Positions 9,286 to 18,937 are shown, counted from the stretch's first letter. The stretch is 37,752 nucleotides of DNA from Trichomonas tenax (GCA_023091735.1 JALKBU010000476.1:1-37752), one strand, 5' to 3'. Notes: generated by a model from the sequence alone, not told the origin. Numbers and translations are program-made.

Positions 9286-9672
9286 TGTGTTCTCAGTTTT
9301 TCTTCCAAATTAAATCAAAATTTCAATTTAGAACAGAAAAATATTATAATAATCAAAAAGGAAGAAAAAAAGGTAATTTTTCAAATTCAAAGTTGGAAAT
9401 ATTCAATTATAAACCAAGGTAAAAATGAAGAATTTAATCAAATTTTTGAAATGTTTTAATATGAATTCACATTCAATAATTTTTTTATAAAATTTCTTCC
9501 TACAAAATGATCTACATATAATCATATTATATTATTTTGTAATGAAAAATATATAAAATTATAACAAAATTACTTCAATCAACAACATTTTTAAAATATA
9601 TATTTCAAAAAATACAAAAAAGGTCAATATTAATGATGCAAAACCAAACAAATCAATCAGTAGATTGCTGGC
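9286..9672. other. AT-rich intergenic
   Basis: Upstream flank of the ankyrin gene. Poly-A/T-rich with no gene, repeat or motif cluster that I can support. Confidence 0.5.
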
Positions 9673-9966
9673 TCAGTATCCATCAGGTCTTACTCGGTTG
9701 AATTGATTTTTGAGTTTTTTGTATTATTTCTTTCTATTTTCATCAACAAGAGTCACACGCATGTAATGTTCAACCTGAAGTTTTTCGAAGTCGTTGTCAG
9801 GACAAATGTTAAATTATCCCAAGAATAATCGAATTGGAATGTGATCGCCTCTGACAGGAGATCCATTCATTATTTCAAAGTTTTTGAGTTCTGTTTTCTC
9901 ATTTATGAAGAATGTTTCGCTTTGATACTTTTCTGTTCTAAATATTGAAATCGAAATTTGAACAAT
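9673..9966 (-). pseudogene. VPS26 (retromer subunit) C-terminal relic
   Basis: Read through stops, the minus strand gives …ISIFRTEKYQSETFFINEKT, then ELKNFEIMNGSPVRGDHIPI followed by RLFLG-stop-FNICPDNDFEKLQVEHYMRV, then TLVDENRKK-stop-YKKLKNQFNRVRPDGY-stop. The segment EIM(N/D)G(S/A)PVRG(D/E)xIPIRLFL … (Y)(M/F)xxxLVDE(E/N)xRxY is the hallmark of the second arrestin-like domain of VPS26, the cargo/sorting-nexin-binding subunit of retromer. Two TAA codons (9814-9816 and 9724-9726) break one continuous frame, with no frameshift; the last stop is the TGA at 9673. The N-terminal half of the protein is absent upstream. This is therefore a truncated, disabled copy of a housekeeping trafficking gene; an intact paralogue presumably exists elsewhere. 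Confidence 0.8.
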
Positions 9967-10829
9967 GTGTAAATATTCAGATTATTTTTGCCCTATTTAA
10001 CAATGATATACCATTAATATCCATGATTTCATAATATAGATAATTATGCGATGGCTATATTAATGAAAAATGGATGTAAAGCTATAATTTGAAAATCATC
10101 AAAAATCTGTAAAATCATATTAATTGATTTTGATGTAAGATCTAATTATAATAATTCTTCTTTATGATGGTACATTAATTAAAAGTCATTGTAACAAACA
10201 TTTTGATGTTGTGTGCTTTTTGACAAATAAACTTTATGATATGTCATGTAAAAATTTGTCTTGTCAAATTGGTATGTAAACCAAAAAATATTTTGGAGTA
10301 ATATTTCGCTATATCACTATGTTCATGTATGCGTATATAATGCCGAACTTTGCCACGAAAATCTAATACCATGAGATATCAGTCTCGAAATGTAATGAGT
10401 TTTAATGAGTGATTAGAGTAGTATGATGTATGGCATGTGATGCAAAACAAAGCTAGGAGAGGAGAGCTAAGTAAAGTCGAAAATTGAATTGATTCAATTC
10501 ACAAAATTAGATATTGAAGAATATTTCTGTTGTGGGTGTCATGCGCTCTATGAAAATGTATTGTTGCCACATGATTGATGTCTCTGCAAGTTCATGCAAC
10601 GAAGTTAGCCATTAAGGAGGCCAACATTTTTAAAAACTTGATTTTCATTTTTAATTTCCATATTCACCATATTCGAAACATCGATAAAAAGATTTTAATA
10701 CAAAAAGTGAATTTTCAAAAGGTTTACAGAGAAACAAGGCCTGAAATCGAGTGTTGTTGATGATTTTAAAATAAAAATGAAAAGGCCAAATGAATTCACA
10801 AAATTTTCTATTGTCAAAATTTATAATCA
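9967..10829. other. intergenic upstream of the coiled-coil gene
   Basis: AT-rich. At 10236-10282 it carries the recurring motif words (TATGTCATGTAAAAATTTGT, TTGTCAAATTGGTATGTAAAC) in plus orientation, some 550 bp before the next plus-strand gene. A short open frame at 10575-10760 has no recognisable content. Sequence between 10280 and 10560 is slightly less AT-rich but shows no domain in any frame. Confidence 0.4.
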
Positions 10830-13235
10830 ATGATGGATTCCACGAATCTTCAAGATTCGCAGAAATTAGCGATCAAAAATTCGATGCAGGTCATAATAGA
10901 GGACAACTTCTCGTACAATCCGCCAGAATTGAACAGTTTTAATCAAGGATGGGATACACTACAAAATTTGGGCTCATTAATATCGCAGGCATTGAATTCA
11001 TATGAATTGGGCTGCAAGGACAAAGAATTTGGACGCTTTCTTGATATTTCGATCCGATACTTTGTTAATGAAACAATTAAAGTACAAACGATATCGAACA
11101 CCAAACTTTACTTGCACAACTCGAACGGTCCAAAGTCCCTAAATCACTTACAAAATCAATTATTAATTTTTGCCCAAGAAAATGATCGCCTCATTGCGAA
11201 AATCAAGGATCTGAACCAAGAACTCGTCGACAAAGAGAAAATTTTGGCAGAAAATCAAGTCAAAGATGCAAATAAAAATGTTACAGATCATTCGAACACG
11301 ACAGACGAGCTTAAAAAGCAGTTCCAGAACTCAGTTACCGAGAATCAGAAACTTTACAATATAATAAAGAAGAAGAATCTTCAAATTGAAAAAGCAAGAC
11401 ATAATATCACGCTTCAAAGAAGCAAAATCGCTGAACTTGAGGATCAAATCAAAGAATTAAAGTCACCACAGAGTTTTCCAAGATCAACATCATTAAATAC
11501 GATTCATAATTCTCCACAAGACAAAAAGATCACTGTTGAGCTTCCTAATGATGTTTCCACATCACTATCATATGAGCAGGAAGCAATGGACAGCATTTCG
11601 AAAGTTGATGTGCAATTAAATGAACAGCAAGCAGAAATCGATGCACCAAACGCATTAATCGGCAAATTTAACGAGACAATCACGGAAGAAGATCTACTCA
11701 ATGAGCACGAAAAACAACTCAAAGCGTTCGCTAATGAAGCAGGATGCCTTGAATATGATTTAGTTTCAATGGATAAAACATTATCGCAAATCTCGAAGTC
11801 GAACAAACTTTATCAAATCGACAACGAGCGTCTGAAGTCGCTATTGGATGAAATCAGAGCCACAATTGGCAACGAAATACCTCTTGAGTCAATTCCAAAG
11901 AAAATTTTAGAATTAAGAAAGAAATACAGAATCTTGAATTCAGAAAACGAAAATGTCACAAAGAAGCTTGTTTCATCTTTGGTAGTTTTCTTGACGAAAT
12001 TACTCGAAGGAGCAGACCAAGTCGCATTCGGTGAATCACTTGTTCTTACAAAGAACAAAGATGTCAAAGCAAAGATCAAAGAGTCAATAGAAAAATGCCT
12101 CTCATTTGTTGTTTCAAATGATGGATTCCCAATCATCGAAAGCTCAAGCGGCGATGAGGAATCAACGATAAACATTCTCAACAATCTTGGCGTTCAGTAT
12201 GGCAGCAATGTTCATGCTGTTATGCTCTTAATGTCTGCTGTCAATGGAAAACTGATTAGTTTGTTGAGAGAATCACAAAGAGCATTATTGAAAGTCACGG
12301 AAATTATCCCTCAGAAGGAAGGATCAACAATTCCTGCATCGATTAACTCTTTTGTGAGAAATCTTCAGCCAATGTTGAGGAGAATGGAAACAACGCTATT
12401 TTCTAGTTTCCAACAGCCTAAATCTGAGAATTTAATGGAGAATCTTGAAAATTACATCAACTCTGTGGACAAGTTGATAAAGTCTGTTGAACTTGATTTG
12501 AGGCCACAAATTAAGGACAGAAAGATTCCTATTACTGAACTCCCAGGAATGGTTTCTTCAATGCTTTCAAGAACACAGAATCAGTTGGTTGACAAAACAA
12601 CATTCTTCGATAATACTTTAGCAGAAACGAGGAAAGCAGCAAGCAAAGAAAGTTCAGATTTGAATCAGAAGATTGGTGCAATGACAACTGAGATTTCACA
12701 ACTCAAAGATGAAATTGAGAAATTAACAGCATTCAACACTGAGCTTGAAAATACAGTTGTTACATTAAGAGAAAGATCGGAAGCAAGCGAGCAAAAGTTA
12801 GCTAATGAAAATTTCAAGTCTGATAGACTTCGCATTGCAATGAAATCGCACGAAGATCAATTCCAGAAACGCACTGATTCGTTGTTGCAGATTGAGAAAG
12901 AAAGATATGATGAGAAAATTCAGCGTCAAAAAGAAGTTTGGGAGCGTCAGAGAATCATTTATGAATCAAGAATTTCTCATCTTGCAGAGAAACTCGAAGA
13001 TGCAAAGTTCTCTATTTCTGATATCTCAGGCGTCTTTGATGAAACAGTTGCCAAACAGAAGGCAATTTCTTCATTATCTCAATTATCAGCAAATTCTGCT
13101 TCTCTCGGCTCAGTTTTGGATAAATGTTTTACTATCAAAGGTACATGGACAGATGAAAAGGTTGCAAAGGCGGTTGTTAAATTAGTTGACATTGTAAGAA
13201 ACCTCGAATATGAAAAACTTAACTCAAGGTTCTAA
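10830..13235 (+). CDS. large coiled-coil protein, unidentified
   Basis: An intact 801-residue frame starting with two adjacent ATGs (10830 and 10833; either may be used) and ending in TAA. Residues 1-100 look globular. About 105-215 (LQNQLLIFAQENDRLIAKIK…) and 255-370 are heptad-rich coiled coil. About 375-560 is helical but not heptad-patterned, with a conserved-looking LGVQYGSNVHAVMLLMSAVN segment. About 600-735 is a long charged coiled coil (ISQLKDEIEKLTAFNTELEN…). No motor, membrane or enzymatic motif is visible. Trichomonad genomes encode many such proteins, often mislabelled by chance coiled-coil similarity. A cytoskeletal or tethering role is plausible but is only inference. Confidence 0.8.
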   Translation: MMDSTNLQDSQKLAIKNSMQVIIEDNFSYNPPELNSFNQGWDTLQNLGSLISQALNSYELGCKDKEFGRFLDISIRYFVNETIKVQTISNTKLYLHNSNGPKSLNHLQNQLLIFAQENDRLIAKIKDLNQELVDKEKILAENQVKDANKNVTDHSNTTDELKKQFQNSVTENQKLYNIIKKKNLQIEKARHNITLQRSKIAELEDQIKELKSPQSFPRSTSLNTIHNSPQDKKITVELPNDVSTSLSYEQEAMDSISKVDVQLNEQQAEIDAPNALIGKFNETITEEDLLNEHEKQLKAFANEAGCLEYDLVSMDKTLSQISKSNKLYQIDNERLKSLLDEIRATIGNEIPLESIPKKILELRKKYRILNSENENVTKKLVSSLVVFLTKLLEGADQVAFGESLVLTKNKDVKAKIKESIEKCLSFVVSNDGFPIIESSSGDEESTINILNNLGVQYGSNVHAVMLLMSAVNGKLISLLRESQRALLKVTEIIPQKEGSTIPASINSFVRNLQPMLRRMETTLFSSFQQPKSENLMENLENYINSVDKLIKSVELDLRPQIKDRKIPITELPGMVSSMLSRTQNQLVDKTTFFDNTLAETRKAASKESSDLNQKIGAMTTEISQLKDEIEKLTAFNTELENTVVTLRERSEASEQKLANENFKSDRLRIAMKSHEDQFQKRTDSLLQIEKERYDEKIQRQKEVWERQRIIYESRISHLAEKLEDAKFSISDISGVFDETVAKQKAISSLSQLSANSASLGSVLDKCFTIKGTWTDEKVAKAVVKLVDIVRNLEYEKLNSRF

Positions 13236-13337
13236 TTTTATATCCTGTTATTATTAATTATCTCGATAAATGTTTTATATTCTTATATTTTAACCTTTTA
13301 AATGTGACATAAATTGTTTTCCATTTAGACAAATTAT

Positions 13338-13943
13338 TTGTTTGTCAACAATGGATTTCAATTCGGAACATACAACAATGAGTTATATATCAAAGTATTT
13401 CACCAAGAGAAAGGGCGTCCAAACACGAAAGAGCAGTTTTTGAGTGTGAATGAGATTGGTTTATATTCTGTATATTACCTTATAAAGCCATCTTGGCGAG
13501 TTAATAATTTATACCGATTTATGATCGAGTGGAACACTACCAATAAGTATAATATTTGGGATTAATCACATAATCCATATTTTGACAAAGAAACAAATAC
13601 ATCTCAAAATTATTTTGTTGATGGATTCAACAAAACTGTTACACTAGCAGATCGTGTTGCAACAAATTGCGTTTGGAGAGGCTTCGGAAACTCCTTATCT
13701 GGTACTACTATCTTAGAAGGTTGTCCTGGAAGCCCAGATTGGTTTTTTGGTGTTGGAATCACTCAAAGTGGAATTGGATATGGAAGTTACACCATTCCAG
13801 GAGATATTAACAATGGTTATAGTGAAGTAAATTTGTGGGCCAGATTACCAATTCTCGATTTGTTATATGATAAGTCATACATTCTACAAAATTACAATTG
13901 CAGAATTAATCTCATGCTAATATTTGTTTTCGTAATCTTGTAA
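13338..13943 (+). pseudogene. unidentified secreted/surface-type protein relic
   Basis: One plus frame of about 200 codons runs from a stop-bounded start to the TAA at 13941-13943, interrupted only by a TAA at 13563-13565 (NKYNIWD-stop-SHNPYFDKETNT). The sequence is rich in Asn, Gly and aromatic residues with scattered cysteines (ATNCVWRGFGNSLSG, LEGCPGSPDWFFGVGITQSG, SEVNLWARLP) and ends in a hydrophobic stretch (LMLIFVFVIL). This suggests an extracellular beta-rich domain of a trichomonad-specific family. There is no ATG or signal peptide at the 5' end, so it is truncated as well as interrupted. I cannot name the family with confidence. Confidence 0.5.
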
Positions 13944-13991
13944 AATACGATAACTTGATATTAAAGCATATATTAATGGAAATAAGTCCGT

Positions 13992-14769
13992 TTAGTTGTT
14001 ATTGTTATGAAGTGAAACTTGAAGGTTTTCTTCTTCATGGTTTCCTTCATTAGATGTTTCTGTTTCGCTATTCTTTCGAATGCGATGGATGACGATTGCT
14101 GATCCAACGATGATGACTGCAATGAGAGCAACACCACTCACGATCAGTCCAATCATAAGAGACTTCGAGACTGGAGACTTCTGAGATGCAGCTCCAGTAT
14201 TCTGACTTGAAGATCCATCCTGCTGCTCGTTTGAGTAGTACCATGGCCGCCGCCACCACTATGGGACAGATGTTGATGGCTGTGGCTGCGGTGTTGGTGT
14301 CAACGACCGCGATGGCGAAGATGTCCTTTGTGGTATTGGTGTCTTCGTTGGGAAAGGTGTCTGAGGTGGAACAGTCTTTGATTCTTCTGGCTGCTCAGAT
14401 GTTGTAGTTGTTTCAATTGATGGGTCGTTTGTCTCTTCGTTCTATGGATTGTCAGCGAAAGGATCAGATGTGAAGTGCTGTTTGAGCATCTTCCTCGTCC
14501 TGCAGCACTGCTCAGGCGACGGGCATGTCAGCTCACGCGGCTGGTAGTACTGGTACCTGTTCAGCTTCCTCGTGTATGTGAGCTTCTGCCCTTTCTCTAT
14601 GCATGTGAACTTCTCGACCTTGTTTATGTCTATCTGTGTGACTAAGAAGAGAGAAATTCTCGTATCCGTTGCACTTGTACTGCGCACACTGGTCGTTTCT
14701 GTAGTATGTGAGGCCAGTAGCTTCCCCAATCGTTGTAAAAATATCTGATTCTATGAGACATTGGAGCAA
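13992..14769 (-). pseudogene. leishmanolysin (GP63)-like C-terminus with membrane anchor, broken
   Basis: Minus strand. A cysteine-patterned segment (TYYRNDQCAQYKCNGYENFS … EKFTCIEKGQKLTY … PRELTCPSPEQCC) resembles the C-terminal Cys-rich part of GP63-family surface metallopeptidases. A Thr/Pro/Ser-rich stalk follows (TVPPQTPFPTKTPIPQRTSS…), then a single transmembrane helix (LMIGLIVSGVALIAVIIVGS) and a basic then acidic cytoplasmic tail (HRIRKNSETETSNEGNHEEE) to the TAA at 13992. Lesions: a frameshift near 14620-14650, and in-frame TAGs at 14442-14444 and 14259-14261. The HExxH catalytic domain is missing; upstream of ~14769 the sequence changes to another relic. The anchor and tail are certain as features; the GP63 assignment rests on the cysteine layout only. 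Confidence 0.5.
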
Positions 14770-15220
14770 AAAAGCTCACGTTTAATGCAGCATAAGCAAT
14801 TAACAAGATGTAGTAAACAATTGAGGAAAATACCTTTAAAATATTAGAATGTGGAATACCAAATAGTAATAAAATTTTTGATAATGACAAAAATAAAATC
14901 ATTATTGAAGATAATCTTAATATATCATAAGCTACTAGAACCCTTTGGTTGATTGAAGTTTTCATGGAAAAAGTAAATGAATGTTTCAAAAAATAATAAA
15001 TTAAGGCGAATACATCATTGACACTAAAATTGACGCAATAGCTGGTAATAGGATTAAATGGAATCCTCAATGAAATGACATTTCTGCGAAATGATTATAC
15101 AGTAATATTAAAAAATAGTATCAAAATAATCATTGATAAAAAGAATGTTGCAGCAAAAGCTGAAACAAAGCAGACCCCTAAATAATCAAATATGCAACTA
15201 CTTGGCTGTGTATCACTCAT
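14770..15220 (-). pseudogene. multi-membrane-span protein relic
   Basis: The minus frame starts at the ATG at 15220 (MSDTQPSSCIFDYLGVCFVS…) with an immediate hydrophobic helix (FVSAFAATFFLSMIILILFF). It meets a TAA at 15095-15097 and continues in the same frame with at least three further hydrophobic segments (DVFALIYYFLKHSF, LSSIMILFLSLSKILLLFGI, FSSIVYYILLIAYAALNVSF) before passing into the GP63-like relic near 14765. It looks like the N-terminal half of a polytopic membrane protein, disabled by one nonsense codon and cut short by the junction. I do not recognise the family. Confidence 0.5.
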
Positions 15221-15341
15221 TGTCAAAGTCAACAATCGACTTGTGTATGAATTCATTTGAGAACTGAATTTAACCTTATTTTTATTTTCTTAGAAATTTT
15301 ATGAGCGCAAATGCAATTGAAAAACAAATTGTTGTATTTAA
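15221..15341. other. short AT-rich spacer
   Basis: No coding signal on either strand. It lies between the upstream end of the multi-span relic and the 3' end of the Cys/Asn-rich relic. Confidence 0.4.
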
Positions 15342-15690
15342 TTAAAATGGAATATAAATACAACAAAGAAAAATATTGTTCACTATATTTTCCCAACGGT
15401 TATATTTTTCGTGATTTATATTTTGATAATTATAACAATTATTCACTAAATTTGAATAGAAAATAACATTATTGCAAATAATAGAATTAATTCTCTGAAC
15501 ATTTCCAACGCATTTGAACGAATCACAACAGTAATTCTTTAAAATCAATGTATCTATACCACTTTCACAATAAAAATCTGTTGTTGCTTCATTATTAAAA
15601 TATATGCAATTATCAATATTTAAAGGACTATGGAGGCATGATCTAAATGTCCCATACCGATTGCTAGCATTACATTTGGCAATGGTTACT
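15342..15690 (-). pseudogene. Cys/Asn-rich beta-helix-type surface protein relic
   Basis: The minus frame reads IAKCNASNRYGTFRSCLHSP, LNIDNCIYFNNEATTDFYCE, SGIDTLILKNYCCDSFKCVG, NVQRINSIICNNVIFYSNLV and ends at 15342. The alternation of short hydrophobic strands with Asn/Cys turns is that of parallel beta-helix (Pmp-like) surface proteins of trichomonads. The frame is closed upstream by a TAA near 15690, no ATG precedes it, and it lies just outside the left inverted repeat at 15748. It is a fragment. Confidence 0.4.
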
Positions 15691-15747
15691 TAAGAAATGG
15701 TATAATTCTTTGAAGTTTGGGCCTGAATTAATACTGAATATGATACA

Positions 15748-15788
15748 TTAATATAAGATGTGCAAGGGTGTGTTTAGTGCAGAAAGAT
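15748..15788 (+). repeat. left inverted repeat (41 nt)
   Basis: Starts TTAATATAAGATGTGC and ends GTGCAGAAAGAT. Pairs with 16992-17032 in inverted orientation, 38 of 41 positions identical. Confidence 0.7.
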
Positions 15789-16816
15789 AAAGAATGTGTT
15801 GAAATGTTATAATAATATCATTATAAACCCTATCAAATTTAAGCATTATAGCTATGGTTTGAACTTTCTATTTCAATTATAAGTCACTCAAATATGACAA
15901 TTTTGACATCCGGCATTTTTTGCACAATTTGGGTATCAAAATTTTTCTTGCTTGAATATAGTGGCCAATAGCAAAGTACAGATCAATTTAAGCATATGCA
16001 TAGATAGGCCAAAAGATTATGAATCGGAATCTATAGAGCAAAATAAAAAAAATCAAGGCTGTGTAACTTGAATAACTCTATAAAAGCGAAACTGAATTTT
16101 TTTTTGTGAAATTTCAAAAAAAGTGAAAACACTTTCATCATTTGTCATGATGTCATATTGTGTTCACAATCAACTACAATCTATCTAATGTTAATATCCA
16201 ATAAGAATATATCTTATTTATATATATTATATCGTTGTTTTCCTTCATAATATCTGTATCAGATCAAAATAAAAAATTACGTCTTATTTTTCAAATTTGT
16301 AATTGAAATGCTGTTTTGATCATATACATCAAACTTGACTTCATTCAATTGCAAAGAGTAATAGATCATTAACTATAGATCCGTTGTGTCCCTAAGGAAA
16401 GTAACTGGCACATCTCAGTAATTAATGGAAAAGCAAATATTCGATGGAAATCAAATTTTTGTCAAAAAATTGTGTTTGCGGAGAAAACATTTCTTTCGAG
16501 ATTTTCGTTTTCATATCATTAATAAATCATCTATCTACTAATGTTATTATAATAAATACTGTATCTATTATATATGGTAACTATTGTCTATGTCTTTTAT
16601 CAATCATTGGGTTGACTGTAATGAAAATAAAAAAATTTCATCTCAGATTGTCAAAATTCGAGCCGTCTCTATTTATGGGATTGCTTATCAGCAACCTAAG
16701 ATTCAGTTTCAATTATGAGTATATCCATAGATTATATACGAGGTATACTATACGTATAATAGCAGAGAAAGATTGTTTCAAAAATTTTTTGAAGAGAAAG
16801 TGAAAATTTTTCTTCG

Positions 16817-16910
16817 TCACATCAAAAAATGAACATTTTGGCGCCAATTTTTCCCGCGAAACCGCTCTCGGACTCAATTTTGATTTTATATCCCTCCATG
16901 GCGCCAAAAT
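16817..16910. promoter_or_regulatory. E2F-like GC palindrome cluster
   Basis: In otherwise AT-rich DNA there are three sites resembling the E2F/DP consensus TTTSSCGC: TTTTGGCGCCAA at 16836-16847, TTTTTCCCGCGAAA at 16848-16861, and TGGCGCCAAAAT at 16899-16910. The first and third form a perfect 12-bp inverted repeat. A TCACAT initiator-like element (16817-16822) lies 10 nt before an ATG at 16829, whose 67-codon frame spans the cluster, so the sites could equally be part of a small coding frame. Binding by a trichomonad E2F is inference. Confidence 0.3.
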
Positions 16911-16991
16911 TATATGACACATTTCTCTATATAAGAGTTATTATATGTGTATATTATATATGTGTTAATAGAATGATTCAGATTTGCTCCA

Positions 16992-17032
16992 ATCTTTCTG
17001 CACTAAACACACCCTTCCACACCCTATATTAA
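16992..17032 (-). repeat. right inverted repeat (41 nt)
   Basis: Starts ATCTTTCTGCACTAAACACA on the plus strand and ends TATATTAA. It is the inverted partner of 15748-15788; the inner flanks do not match, so the repeat stops at about 41 nt. Confidence 0.7.
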
Positions 17033-17451
17033 CTGAATTAATAAATTTAAAGCGATGTTCTTTAAAAAGTATATGGACTTTAGAAAGGACAGAACTTAGG
17101 AAGAAGGGTTCCAGCATCTTGATGTTTGCTGACATAACGGCAATGCTTTGTTCGGCTCTGCTTTGTATTCACTGAGTTTGTTTTCAACTACTTTGCAGTG
17201 ATTGAGTTTGTTTGGCTATGTTTTGTAGTGTCCCACTTTATATTCATTAAAGAGGCATAAGTATCGATAACACATATGCGTCTGTCTTTTGGAAGCTATT
17301 GGTGCATTTTATTCAAGAATAGATCATAACACTTATAGTTGGCAATACTGACATTGTCTATAGTTAATCTAAAGATAGTGCAAAACAATAATAAAAATTA
17401 ACCTTAATGTAATGAAAAAAAAATTGCAGTCATTATTCCATAATCTATTGA
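17033..17451. other. intergenic, no supported gene
   Basis: Moderately AT-rich. Around 17150-17215 a word similar to TTTGTATTCACTGAGTTTGTT recurs (…GCAGTGATTGAGTTTGTTTG…), a weak short direct repeat. No reading frame shows recognisable protein sequence. Confidence 0.35.
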
Positions 17452-17988
17452 ATGAGCTTTGTTAGTAATAGTTTTGAAATTTATAAAATTGTTGCTGGCA
17501 CAGATCCATCATGTTTAGCATTATTTAATCCAAATTGTCAATGATGGGATCACAGTGAGCAACAATTCTTTCAAGTTAATATGATAAATAATTCAATACA
17601 ATTATAATCTATTGCGTTGCTATCATATCCTGATAACATTCCGCCCAATAGAATCAGAATTCTTGGATCAGAATCAATAGATGGCTAATATACAGATATT
17701 TACTATATCGACGATTGCTTTTGTAGAGAGAACTTATATCCAATTGCAGGTGACCAGCATTGTCCAAAAAATATTTCTAAAAAATACTAAATTAATTCGA
17801 ATCGATTTTTAAAATCATTCCGAGTTGTAATGGATGGCTTTAATATGTGCAATATAACAAGTGGATGCTGTAATACATGCTTTCTTTTAGGGGGAATAAA
17901 ATTCGAAGGAACATTAATATCCAAAATCAAATATCATTCTCTGGAAGTTATGGTTGAGTACCGATGTCATTTTCATATATTTTTTTAA
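17452..17988 (+). pseudogene. discoidin-like (F5/8-type) domain relic with four in-frame stops
   Basis: A single plus frame from ATG 17452 to TAA 17988 encodes SFVSNSFEIYKIVAGTDPSC … SIALLSYPDNIPPNRIRILG, CFCRENLYPIAGDQHCP … FRVVMDGFNMCNITSGCCNT, LGGIKFEGTL. The plan 'aromatic-rich start, I-L-x-Y-P, R-I-x-I-L-G-S, then a final G-G-I-x-F-x-G-T-L strand' resembles F5/8-type (discoidin) carbohydrate-binding domains, which trichomonads use in surface proteins. Stops at 17542 (TGA), 17605, 17686 and 17788 (all TAA) interrupt it without any frameshift. The relic is certain; the discoidin assignment is tentative. Confidence 0.45.
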
Positions 17989-18615
17989 CATTTTGTTATC
18001 TGCTTTCATCTATATATAATCATATGAAGATAAGCATTTGAAAATAAACTGCTTGCCCAAAGGTGAAAGCAGATGAGATTTAACAGCGAATGAAGCAAAA
18101 ATACACTAACTTAAATTCATCATCAAAACTATCGATTTTTTGCTTTCAACTGATGTCAATACTCATTGCAAGTCTTTTAATATCGTTTAATACAACATTT
18201 ACTACATTCTTTTAGTTGTATTGGTTAATATATTTTCGAAATATTTTTACTTTCATTTAAATGCTTTCTTCTCCTTGGGTTACGCTTTGGCAATAAAGAA
18301 ATGCTTCCCACAGCCAAATCTATCTTTAAGAAAAAAATTTCAAATTATTAACATTTTTGATTTAGAAAGATGCTATGCAGCTTTCATAGATACACTATAC
18401 TTGTCAAGTAGAACCTATCCTTACTGAAATTCTGCTTTTCCCCACATATTTCCAATTTTCCAAAATATGTTATATCTATTTTAAGACATTACACACTTAT
18501 AAAGCTTTTGTTTATTCTTGAGCGATTTTTACATTGTTAATTCATGATAATCTCGCTTATATGTTTATAATTACACTTTGATCTCACCTTCTTATACGAG
18601 ATTTATATGTTTTTA

Positions 18616-18674
18616 TAGGCCCTAAACCTAGACCAGTCTGTACCTAGTGCAGCTACACTAGTATTTAGGTCCTA
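18616..18674. repeat. imperfect inverted repeat, hairpin-forming
   Basis: TAGGCCCTAAACCTAG at 18616-18631 pairs with CTAGTATTTAGGTCCTA at 18658-18674 (about 14 of 16 pairs). The loop itself contains a near-palindrome, TAGTGCAGCTACACTA. This could be a cruciform, a small structured RNA, or a decayed mini-element; nothing else identifies it. Confidence 0.4.
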
Positions 18675-18842
18675 AATAAACTCCTTTATAGAGATAAAAT
18701 TCGACATATTTTGTTCCCTAATGCCACTATGTTTAAAGGCTTTTTAACCGTCATTTCTCTCAATTCCTCTCAATAGGGGCCACCTTTGGGCAACCAGTTT
18801 ACAAATTATTGCAATAGAGAAAAGAAAATAAATGTAAAACTC

Positions 18843-18937
18843 ATTTTGTCATGTAAAATCGTTTCGGTTGTGTAAATTAAATAATTTGACTTGTAAAATA
18901 ATTTTGTTTTGTAAATTTTTTTCTGACATGTAATAAG
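18843..18937 (+). promoter_or_regulatory. TGACATGTAAAA-type motif cluster upstream of ArfGAP
   Basis: Tandem degenerate words ATTTTGTCATGTAAAAT (18843), ATAATTTGACTTGTAAAATA (18881), ATTTTGTTTTGTAAAT (18901) and TCTGACATGTAATAAG (18922) lie 70-165 bp before the ATG at 19009, on the coding strand. The same motif, in the same orientation relative to the gene, precedes the MutL-like gene. No clear TCAYW initiator is seen close to this ATG. Confidence 0.45.

Larger units (their letters stand above)
15748..17032. mobile_element. candidate non-autonomous element with 41-nt terminal inverted repeats
   Basis: The sequence at 15748-15788 recurs in reverse complement at 16992-17032 with three mismatches in 41 nt; its core (AAGGGTGTGTTTAGTGCAGA and flanking bases) is identical. 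Both ends begin with TTAATATA on the outside, so the 1285-bp interval is bounded by TTAA. The interior has no transposase. It holds an unrecognised 119-codon frame (16444-16803), a 67-codon frame with an initiator-like leader (16829-17032), and a GC-rich palindrome cluster. TTAA boundaries would suit a piggyBac-type or TA-type target, but the termini do not match a superfamily I can name. It may instead be two inverted copies of a dispersed repeat. Confidence 0.45.
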
